From an uncultured Myxococcales bacterium (lineage in GTDB: Bacteria > Myxococcota_A > Bradymonadia > UBA4248), in NCBI GenBank assembly GCA_945875805.1, contig CAMCLY010000010.1:1-36706 (forward strand): 36,706 nt of DNA. The letters run 5' to 3'. Numbering within the stretch: the first letter of the stretch is position 1; each line of letters starts with the position of its first letter. The translations under genes and the position numbers were made by a program. Under the pieces are notes generated by a model. It was not told where the DNA came from, ran no database searches, and was given only the letters and a program-made list of their open reading frames with translations. Below are positions 16,540-23,085 of this stretch, one piece after another.

Positions 16540-16612
16540 CAGGGGTGGAAGGATTCGAACCCTCGGCCCACGGCTTTGGAGGCCGTTGCTCTACCAACTG
16601 AGCTACGCCCCT
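16540..16612 (-). tRNA. tRNA-Trp (anticodon CCA)
   Basis: A full cloverleaf is readable on the minus strand: acceptor AGGGGCG, D arm with GCTC...GAGC, anticodon arm CGGCCTCCAAAGCCG with anticodon CCA, and T arm GAGGG-TTCGAAT-CCTTC. The discriminator is G at 16540, as expected for bacterial tRNA-Trp. The 3' CCA is not encoded. The sixth acceptor pair is C against A rather than C-G. A terminator follows directly. Confidence 0.95.
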
Positions 16613-16653
16613 ATGGCGTAGGAGGTCAAAAAGATCGACCCCCGGACGCGGGG

Positions 16654-16683
16654 ATATATGCAGGAAGGGAAGGCAAAGGGCAA
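16654..16683 (-). promoter_or_regulatory. candidate tRNA-Trp promoter
   Basis: On the minus strand, TTGCCC (16683-16678) and ATATAT (16659-16654) are 18 bases apart, and TGC precedes the -10. It lies about 40 bases ahead of the tRNA. Confidence 0.5.
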
Positions 16684-16706
16684 GTTTTTTTTGATAGTCC
16701 GTTTTT

Positions 16707-16734
16707 TTGCCATGTTTTGGGAGCGGGTTATAAG
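16707..16734 (+). promoter_or_regulatory. possible csrA promoter
   Basis: TTGCCA and TATAAG are 16 bases apart on the + strand, about 150 bases before csrA. The match is moderate. Confidence 0.35.
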
Positions 16735-16881
16735 TGGCATCACTTCCCATGGGACTTTTGGGGAGCCCGTATCAGGGATGATTCCGTGACAGGAGTGACG
16801 ACGTCAGGGGCATGGGTTCCGGGCGACGGCGCTGGGACACGGGAACTGTAGATCACAGTTCGAGCTTCAGGAACGAGAGAT

Positions 16882-17100
16882 ATGCTTACACTTACGCGCA
16901 AACCCGAAGAGACGATTATTATCGGAGAAGGATCGGAGCAGATAGAGATCACGGTCAAGGAGATCCGACGCAATCAGGTGCGTCTGGGGATTTCGGCTCC
17001 GGACAACATGCGGATATATCGCAAGGAACTTTTGGTGCGCGATGCCGCCCGGGAGAACATGGAAAGCGACGCCGAAGGCGGCGCGGATGCGCGGGAATAA
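16882..17100 (+). CDS. csrA: carbon storage regulator CsrA
   Basis: A 72-residue post-transcriptional regulator that binds GGA motifs in mRNA leaders as a dimer. It begins MLTLTRKPEETIIIGE and contains VKEIRRNQVRLGISAP and the conserved IYRKEL, including the RNA-binding Arg near residue 45. The last ~15 residues are acidic and family-variable. The ribosome binding site sits in CAGGAACG, whose GGA could itself be a CsrA site, so autoregulation is plausible. No flagellar genes or FliW, the usual neighbours in Gram-positive bacteria, are present here. Confidence 0.95.
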   Translation: MLTLTRKPEETIIIGEGSEQIEITVKEIRRNQVRLGISAPDNMRIYRKELLVRDAARENMESDAEGGADARE

Positions 17101-17104
17101 TCAT

Positions 17105-17134
17105 TTGACGCGTATTTTGCAAACGTGGTAGCTA
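17105..17134 (+). promoter_or_regulatory. candidate promoter of the 568-residue protein gene
   Basis: TTGACG (17105-17110), then 14 bases, GTGG, and TAGCTA (17129-17134). The TGG ahead of the -10 acts as an extended -10. It lies about 110 bases before the ATG at 17244. Confidence 0.5.
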
Positions 17135-17243
17135 CTTGCGTTATTTAGTAGGCGTCTCATTGCGCTGACGGAGGGTAGCGCGGGAAGCCACGTTCCGTCG
17201 TCGATTCATTTTCAGGAACTGTTTGTCAATAGGAGTCGCATCC

Positions 17244-18950
17244 ATGATTCAGGCCTTCGTTTCGCTCAAGCCGCAGCAACCCCCGCGAACGGAGTCCGGA
17301 ATGCGGAGCTTTTTTGAAGCCCTGCAGGGCGCTGTTTTTAGTCAGCCCACTATTTTCCGGACAAATGCAGATGTTTCGGTCCGTCCGTACACGTTGGATT
17401 CTGTTTGTGAAGCCGCGCTAAATCCGAATTGCAAGTTTGTCGTGCTTCGTGCGGAATGCGAGAAGTTTTGGCAATGTACGTTTTTGCTTCCCGACAAACA
17501 GGGCATGGGCGCGTTGTTCTTTGATCTCCAGCGTCAGCAGAATCCCCGTCGTCTCTCGCCTGAATCGCTCATCGAGATGTTCAAGAAACTCTACAAGAGT
17601 CTCTCGCCGCGTCTCATCCGCATCGGCGATTCGGAGGCCCGCGAGAAGCTGAAAAGCCGTCACGGTCTCGTCATGATGCCGGGACTTGGGCGTATTGAAT
17701 GGCTCCAGATCGTCTCCCCTGAGGTTTACAGCGACATCTATAATCCGTCAGAACTTGTGGCGGCCCCGGGATACCAGACGGAGATTTGGGAAGACGGTTC
17801 CCTGTTCATGCGTGTCTATGACGATCCCAACGACTGGGAGAGCGAGGACAATATCTCCCAGGCGAACTTCATTCCTGGATTTTTGGCGGGTCTGGCCAAG
17901 ATCAAGGACAACGAAAAAGAAAAAGATTCGTTGCGAGAAATGGAGCGTCTCTGGAGCCGCGCCGAAAAAACGGCCGAAAAAGCCTACGAAGTCTTCAACG
18001 CTGCGGTTGGGGTGGGCTCATCGGCGCCGGCACCGAGCGCCCAGACGCGCGAAACACAGCCCGTCCAGACCGCCGATCTCGATCGCCTCGTGGAATCCTC
18101 CAACACGCATCTCGACGCAGAGGACGCACGCAAACGCGCCGTCGTCTTTGCCCGTCTCAAATCCGAATACAAAATCGAAGAAAACGCCATCGAAAAAGTC
18201 GGTCAGGAAGGACCGTGCACGATTTTCCGTGCCCAGCCCGACAAAAAGCCCGCCATGTTTGTCACGTATCAGGATCTCGAACGCAAAGTGTTCATCCTCA
18301 ACGTGTTTGAAGATTTGTCGCGTTTTCTTTCCGCCAACGGGTGCAGCGTCAAACAGGCGCATTTTGAGTCCATCAAGCGTCTCATCAAAACGTACTATCA
18401 CCCCGAAAATCAGATGCTCAATGCGCTGGAGGATCTGCCTTCCGAGGTTTCTCGCGATCGTCGCATGCCGGAACTGCGCGAGCAGTTCAAACCGGCCGCC
18501 GTCGAGACGATCAAGGATAACCAGTCCCTGACCTTCTGGTACTACAAACCCGACATTCAGGGCATCGAAACCCTGACCCTCACCCAGTATGAAGACTGGC
18601 CCCTCCAGATCGAGGCCAAGATTCAGTGCGCCGATATGGAAAACGAGCCCGAAACGACTCCGGCTCCGGATCCGGCACAGACTGCGCCCGCCGCCAGCGA
18701 ACCCAAAGCCGAGCCCAAAGCCGAGCCCGCTCCCGCCCCCGTTCCCACGCCCAAACACGACGCCGCCCCAGTGGCCAAGCCCGCCCCCAAAGCCGTCAGT
18801 GCGCAAAATATGCCCGCCATCATGGAAGGCTCCAGCCATGCGCTCGTCAAAGTCGTGTTGGTCATTGTCCTTATGATCGTGGTGGTCTATGTGGCCCTCG
18901 TCTACTTCTCCAACGGCGGAGACTGGAATCTCTTGAACATGCTCAAATAA
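17244..18950 (+). CDS. tail-anchored protein of unknown function
   Basis: A 568-residue protein I do not recognise. Residues ~1-235 form one soluble region rich in aromatic residues (MMPGLGRIEWLQIVSPEVYSD, EIWEDGSLFMRVYDDPNDW). After a charged helix and an Ala/Pro linker, a second soluble region spans ~280-445 (ENAIEKVGQEGPCTIFR, then LTFWYYKPDIQGIETLTLTQYE); the two may be distant repeats of one fold. A Pro/Ala/Lys linker (~470-525) leads to one transmembrane helix at about 534-555 and a short tail, so the protein is probably held in the inner membrane by its C-terminus with the bulk in the cytoplasm. The ATG at 17244 has AGGAG eight bases upstream. It precedes the two RdgC-like genes, separated from them by a terminator. 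Confidence 0.75.
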   Translation: MIQAFVSLKPQQPPRTESGMRSFFEALQGAVFSQPTIFRTNADVSVRPYTLDSVCEAALNPNCKFVVLRAECEKFWQCTFLLPDKQGMGALFFDLQRQQNPRRLSPESLIEMFKKLYKSLSPRLIRIGDSEAREKLKSRHGLVMMPGLGRIEWLQIVSPEVYSDIYNPSELVAAPGYQTEIWEDGSLFMRVYDDPNDWESEDNISQANFIPGFLAGLAKIKDNEKEKDSLREMERLWSRAEKTAEKAYEVFNAAVGVGSSAPAPSAQTRETQPVQTADLDRLVESSNTHLDAEDARKRAVVFARLKSEYKIEENAIEKVGQEGPCTIFRAQPDKKPAMFVTYQDLERKVFILNVFEDLSRFLSANGCSVKQAHFESIKRLIKTYYHPENQMLNALEDLPSEVSRDRRMPELREQFKPAAVETIKDNQSLTFWYYKPDIQGIETLTLTQYEDWPLQIEAKIQCADMENEPETTPAPDPAQTAPAASEPKAEPKAEPAPAPVPTPKHDAAPVAKPAPKAVSAQNMPAIMEGSSHALVKVVLVIVLMIVVVYVALVYFSNGGDWNLLNMLK

Positions 18951-19011
18951 TGGTTCGAGTTCTGATAACCACAGGGCCATGAGGCCCAATCATCCTACGA
19001 ACCATGATATG

Positions 19012-19053
19012 GCCCGGTATCGATGCTTCTGCGTTCTGCCGGGCTTTTCTTTT
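19012..19053 (+). terminator. probable intrinsic terminator
   Basis: GCCCGG and CCGGGC pair across a 21-base loop and are followed by TTTTCTTTT. A smaller hairpin, GGGCC-ATGA-GGCCC, lies just before it (18974-18987). Together they follow the 568-residue protein gene. Confidence 0.65.
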
Positions 19054-19098
19054 CACATCCCCGGATGTGCCGGGGAATTTTGCACAGGACAAAGTTGA

Positions 19099-19746
19099 AT
19101 GGGCGCTCTTGAAGGAAGTCTGAGCTTTAAAACGTATTACGTCAAAGGTGAACCCCCCAACGATTTTCAGGAAACGTATCTTCGCAAACTTCAGGAACAT
19201 TTTTTTGAGCCCCTCAGTCCGGTGGGCGATGTGGAACGTTCTGTGGGATGGGTGCCAGCCCAGGATCCCATCGCCACCGAATTTTCGCGCGACCACCTCT
19301 TTTTTAACCAGTACATCGTGTTTGCCATGCGCATCGACAAATGGGCCCTGCCTTCGTGCTGGGTCAAGGCTCTGATGCGGCAGGCCGTGGCTGCACACAT
19401 CGCCGAGGCCGGTCTCAAGGAGACCGGCGACGAGAAACGTCCCGCCAAACTCTCCAAAAGCGCCAAGGACAAAATTAAACTCGAAGTTGTCACGCGCATC
19501 AAACAGCAGATCCTGCCTGCCATGAAAGTCATCGACGTATGTTGGAACATTCAGGAAAATAAACTGCGTTTCTGGAGCCAGTCCAACGCCGTTTGCGACG
19601 AATTTGCCGAGCTTTTTGAGTCGACGTTTGGGCTTCAGCTGGACCCCGACTCTCCGTTTCTCATGGCCCGCGAACTCGGTTTGAGCGAGTCTCAGCTCGA
19701 TGCCATGGTCAACGCTGACCCCTGGCATCCCGTCTTTGATCACTAG
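19099..19746 (+). CDS. RdgC-like protein, N-terminal half
   Basis: A 215-residue protein resembling the first half of RdgC, a ring-shaped DNA-binding protein that limits RecA-driven recombination. From memory of the E. coli sequence, the order of features matches: an early VGWVP motif (near residue 49), FAMRIDKWALPSCWVKALM, a Lys-rich segment KLSKSAKDKIKLEVVTRIKQQILP, then a strand with DVCWNIQENKLRFWSQS. E. coli RdgC is about 300 residues and continues with a second half that is absent here but appears to be encoded by the next gene. The ATG at 19099 has AGGAC upstream. The gene is nine bases from its partner, in the same operon. Confidence 0.7.
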   Translation: MGALEGSLSFKTYYVKGEPPNDFQETYLRKLQEHFFEPLSPVGDVERSVGWVPAQDPIATEFSRDHLFFNQYIVFAMRIDKWALPSCWVKALMRQAVAAHIAEAGLKETGDEKRPAKLSKSAKDKIKLEVVTRIKQQILPAMKVIDVCWNIQENKLRFWSQSNAVCDEFAELFESTFGLQLDPDSPFLMARELGLSESQLDAMVNADPWHPVFDH

Positions 19747-19755
19747 GAGTTCACA

Positions 19756-20286
19756 ATGGAAATTTTTGAAAAAATCGAACGCACTCGCCATTTTGGTGAG
19801 CTCTTCCTGCTCTGGCTCTGGTACCACTCTCAGGTTGACGATACGATTTTTTATCTGAGCGATAAAACCACCTTGTCTCTGGCCATCGACAGCCAGATTA
19901 TCCTCGAAGCCCACCTCAGCGAATCCGAACGCACGACGTTGAGCGGAGGTGCGCCCGCCGAAAGCCGCGAGGCGTTCGAGGCCATCCGGCAGGGAAAAAT
20001 TATTTCTCAGGCCAAAATCCGTCTCCAGCGTGATGAAAAGGAGTGGGTCTTTACACTGGCCTCAAACACCCTTTCGATTTCGGGACTTAAAATTCCTGCG
20101 CTCATGACCAAGTCCGAAGACGACAAACTCTACGAACGACAGGCGCTTATCGAAGAAGTGGACAGCCTCGTGCGCGGGTTGTACGAATCGTTCCTCCAAA
20201 CGCGACTCGGTCCGGCATGGGAACAGGAATCGCGCGACATCATTACCTGGATCTCGGACAACGCTGACTTAGAGAATAGGGCTTAG
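19756..20286 (+). CDS. possible RdgC C-terminal half, separate gene
   Basis: A 176-residue soluble protein. The N-terminal FGELFLLWLWYHSQ is followed by a beta region and by EAFEAIRQGKIISQAKIRLQ, which resembles the segment of E. coli RdgC with an Ile/Glu-Ala-Gly-Lys-Val-Val stretch and a basic strand. A further strand (WVFTLASNTLSISGLKIP) and a C-terminal helix match the expected order. The similarity is weak and judged by eye. The ribosome binding site AGGAG overlaps the stop codon of the upstream gene, which implies coupled translation and joint function. Confidence 0.5.
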   Translation: MEIFEKIERTRHFGELFLLWLWYHSQVDDTIFYLSDKTTLSLAIDSQIILEAHLSESERTTLSGGAPAESREAFEAIRQGKIISQAKIRLQRDEKEWVFTLASNTLSISGLKIPALMTKSEDDKLYERQALIEEVDSLVRGLYESFLQTRLGPAWEQESRDIITWISDNADLENRA

Positions 20287-20314
20287 GCGTGAGAAGTTAG
20301 GCGTGAGGCGTGAG
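20283..20314. repeat. short direct repeats before uppP
   Basis: TTAGGCGTGAG occurs twice (20283-20293, 20297-20307) and is followed by a partial GCGTGAG copy. The repeats fill most of the space between the RdgC-like pair and uppP. Confidence 0.7.
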
Positions 20315-20340
20315 GGGGTGGGGGCGGTCATGGTGGGAAT

Positions 20341-21147
20341 ATGGATTTTTTCAGCGAATACATCACACCGTTTTTGTTAGCGGTTCTTCAGGGGGTGACG
20401 GAATTTTTGCCTGTGTCGAGTTCAGGACATCTTGTGCTTCTCAACGCGGCATTTCCGGTCGACGCGGGGATTTTGTTTGACCTCGTGTTGCACCTGGCGA
20501 CGCTTGTGAGCATCGTGCTCTTTTATCGTCGCGATATTGCGTCGATTTGTGTGGGGTGCGTACGAGAGTTCAGGACACCTGAAAAAACGAATCTCAAGTT
20601 TGTCGGGTATCTCATGGTGGCGACGGTGTTGACGGGAGGGATTGGCCTTTTTCTCAACGATTATGTCGAAACGCATCTGCGCAATGTCGTCGTCGTGGGG
20701 TGTTTGTTGATCGTCAATGCGGGGATTTTGTGGGCGTCTCGCAAACGCGGTCTGTTTGGACTGAGCACGGGGGCTCTCAACCTTAAAACGGCAGTCGTAC
20801 TGGGGTTGGCGCAGGGAGTGGCCGTTCTTCCTGGTATATCGCGTTCGGGCTCGACGATTACGGCGGCGCTTCTCATGGGCATTGAACCGGGGTCGTGTGC
20901 CAGGATCAGTTTCTTGTTGTCGATACCTGTGATTTTGGGGGCCTTGGTGTTGCACATTCCGGATATGGCGAATTTGACGGTGCAACATGGCGCGATCGTG
21001 GTGGCGGCCGCCTTGCTGGCTGCAGCGGTGGGATATTTTTCGCTCCTCTTTTTGGATCGAATCCTCAAGAAAGCGAATTTCCATCATTTTGCGCCTTACT
21101 GTGTGGGCGTGGGTCTTTTGGCGATTGTGCTTGGACTTGTGTTTTAG
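20341..21147 (+). CDS. uppP: undecaprenyl-diphosphatase UppP (BacA)
   Basis: A 268-residue inner-membrane enzyme that removes phosphate from undecaprenyl diphosphate to recycle the lipid carrier of peptidoglycan and O-antigen synthesis; higher activity gives bacitracin resistance. The two family motifs are present: VTEFLPVSSSGHLVLL near residues 19-34 and LAQGVAVLPGISRSGSTIT near residues 156-174, including the catalytic Glu and Arg. About seven hydrophobic helices fit the known fold. The ribosome binding site is weak (GGTGGG). The 54-bp gap before it contains short direct repeats. Confidence 0.95.
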   Translation: MDFFSEYITPFLLAVLQGVTEFLPVSSSGHLVLLNAAFPVDAGILFDLVLHLATLVSIVLFYRRDIASICVGCVREFRTPEKTNLKFVGYLMVATVLTGGIGLFLNDYVETHLRNVVVVGCLLIVNAGILWASRKRGLFGLSTGALNLKTAVVLGLAQGVAVLPGISRSGSTITAALLMGIEPGSCARISFLLSIPVILGALVLHIPDMANLTVQHGAIVVAAALLAAAVGYFSLLFLDRILKKANFHHFAPYCVGVGLLAIVLGLVF

Positions 21148-21159
21148 ACGCATCCAAAC

Positions 21160-21236
21160 AAAAAAGCCGGGCGTATCTGACGCAGGCAGATAGCCCGGCG
21201 CGCGCGCCGTATCCGCCTTTGGCGGATAGGCGGCGC
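21160..21236 (+). repeat. bulged palindromic pair with A tract (P8, P9); double-hairpin terminator of phoH
   Basis: An A tract (21160-21165) precedes P8 (21166-21199: outer stem GCCGGGC/GCCCGGC, unpaired G at 21173, inner TATCTG/CAGATA) and P9 (21202-21236: inner TATCCGCC/GGCGGATA, unpaired G at 21209, imperfect outer stem). Read on the minus strand, the order after the PhoH stop codon is P9, P8, then six T residues, as in a two-hairpin intrinsic terminator. Confidence 0.85.
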
Positions 21237-21276
21237 AAACTAAATATTATTTCAAAATCACCACCAAAATCCAAAT

Positions 21277-22689
21277 TTATAGCAAATTTGAGGCAATTTC
21301 GGCGAGTTTTGAACGTTCACCTTTGGATAAAGTGACGGTGGCGGCAATGTCCACGCCTTTGAATTTGTTGATGACGTAGGTGAGTCCGTTGCTGTCGGCG
21401 TCGACGTAGGGGTTGTCGATTTGGTACGGGTCGCCGGTGAGGACGACTTTTGTGCCCTGGCCGACGCGTGTGATGATGGTTTTGACTTCGTGCGGGGTGA
21501 GGTTCTGTGCTTCGTCGACGATGATGTACTGGTTGGGGATGGAACGGCCTCGGATGTAGGTGAGGGCTTCGATCTGGAGGAGTCCCATGTCGATGAGTTC
21601 TTTGTAGCTGCGACGGCCGCGGCGTTTGTCTTCTTCGTTGAGTCCCATGAGGAATTCGACGTTGTCGAAGATGGGCTGCATCCATGGGTTGAGTTTGTCC
21701 TCGATGCCTCCGGGGAGGTATCCGACGTCTTTTCCGAGGGGGAAGATTGGGCGAGCGACGAGGAGTTTGCTGTAGGCCTGTTCTTCGGTGGCTTTTTGGA
21801 GGCCTGCGGCGAGTGCGATGAGGGTTTTTCCGGTACCGGCCTTGCCGAGGAGGGTGACGAGTTTGATGTTGTCGTCGAGGAGGCAGTCGAGGGCGAAGTG
21901 CTGTTCTTTGTTACGGGGTTTGATGCCCCAGCAGCCGGAGAATCCGGGGCGCGTGGTGGCGAGGGCGACGATTTTGTTGGACTGAGGAAGGAGACGCGCC
22001 ATGGCGGTGTGGCTTTCTTCGTGTCGGTCGACGAGCCGGACGTATTCGTTGGCGTAGAGGAGTTTTTGTGAAGGTTCCAGGCCCTGGGTGAGTTCGTCAT
22101 TTTCGTAGGCGGCGGTGGCCTGGGGGGATTCGCGGAAGGCGACGGTCACTTCGCGAGCCTGGTAGAGTTCGTCGATGATATCGCTGTCGACGCGGAGTTC
22201 TGCAGCTCCGGGATAGAGTTCGTCGATGGAGAAGCCGCGTTCCTCGTAATTCTCGCTGTCGAGCCCCATGCCGTCGGCGCGAATGCGAAGGTTGGTGTCC
22301 TTGGTGATGAAGATGCACGGGACGTCGGGCTGTTCGGCTTTGACGCGAAGGGCGACGCTCATGATGAGGGTGTCGGGGGAGTTTTTGCTGGTCGCGATAT
22401 TGTCTTGTGGCAGATACTGGCGTTCGGTGGGCAGGACGCGGATAAGACCGCCATTGGGCATGGTGACGCCCTGGGCCAGGTTGCCCTGTTCGCGGAACTC
22501 GTCGAGGGTCCGGCTGAACTGACGCGCGGCGCGACCGAGTTCGTTGAGCTGTTTTTTGAAGTTGTCGACCTCCTCGACGACGTAAATCGGAATGATGACA
22601 TTATTGTTTCCGAATTTCGTGATAGCCTGGGGATCGTGCAATACGACGTTGGTATCCAGCACAAAATTCTTCACTTTCCCTGAGTTCAT
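21277..22689 (-). CDS. PIN domain-PhoH ATPase fusion (PhoH2/YlaK type)
   Basis: A 470-residue protein with an N-terminal PIN ribonuclease domain (residues ~7-150; acidic residues in VLDTNV with D12, EE at 39-40 and TKDTN with D131) and a C-terminal PhoH ATPase domain. Walker A is GKAGTGKT at 282-289, Walker B is IIVDEAQN near 389-396, and the downstream TGDPYQID motif is present. Proteins of this type are described as ATP-dependent RNA unwinding and cutting enzymes. The active-site residues look complete. The ATG has AAAGGAA upstream. It is divergent from the Ser/Thr kinase gene across a 396-bp gap, which holds the regulatory sites given next and, on its phoH side, nothing else I can identify. 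Confidence 0.93.
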   Translation of the reverse strand: MNSGKVKNFVLDTNVVLHDPQAITKFGNNNVIIPIYVVEEVDNFKKQLNELGRAARQFSRTLDEFREQGNLAQGVTMPNGGLIRVLPTERQYLPQDNIATSKNSPDTLIMSVALRVKAEQPDVPCIFITKDTNLRIRADGMGLDSENYEERGFSIDELYPGAAELRVDSDIIDELYQAREVTVAFRESPQATAAYENDELTQGLEPSQKLLYANEYVRLVDRHEESHTAMARLLPQSNKIVALATTRPGFSGCWGIKPRNKEQHFALDCLLDDNIKLVTLLGKAGTGKTLIALAAGLQKATEEQAYSKLLVARPIFPLGKDVGYLPGGIEDKLNPWMQPIFDNVEFLMGLNEEDKRRGRRSYKELIDMGLLQIEALTYIRGRSIPNQYIIVDEAQNLTPHEVKTIITRVGQGTKVVLTGDPYQIDNPYVDADSNGLTYVINKFKGVDIAATVTLSKGERSKLAEIASNLL

Positions 22690-22919
22690 GATTCTTTCCT
22701 TTACCCGTTAGGAGTCCATCGCCCGGCCCCCGAGGCCCGGCGTCCATCCGCCCCGACACGCACCTGTGCGAGGCGAGTCTGATACGTTATAAAACAACTT
22801 TGGTTTTCAGGGCATTCCAAATTCACCGCGAAAGGCGCGGGGCGAAAATGTGGAAGGGGAGAATGCCGGCGCATGGGGGAGGCGTCCACGGATCGGAAAA
22901 ATAATGATGTCCGGCGAGC

Positions 22920-22948
22920 ATGGGCAAATCTCTGTGAGATTTGCCCAT
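22920..22948. promoter_or_regulatory. perfect 13-bp inverted repeat ahead of the kinase gene
   Basis: ATGGGCAAATCTC and GAGATTTGCCCAT are exact reverse complements around a TGT centre. There is no T tract on either side. The right arm contains the TTGCCC that serves as the -35 of the kinase promoter candidate, so a bound protein would block that promoter. Confidence 0.6.
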
Positions 22949-22970
22949 TATCTTGGATATGTGGTAGGAG
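22941..22970 (+). promoter_or_regulatory. candidate promoter of the Ser/Thr kinase gene
   Basis: TTGCCC (22941-22946), 14 bases, GTGG, then TAGGAG (22965-22970). Spacing and the TGG extension match other promoter candidates in the window. It lies about 115 bases before the ATG. Confidence 0.45.
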
Positions 22971-23085
22971 GTGCGCATCAGAATGGATATGCACTTTTTG
23001 GAAGTAAAAAGCGACACATTGCCTTTTGTTTTTGTATAGATCGCCATTTGTATCGAAACCGCTTCGGGTTTCACGAGAATACACG

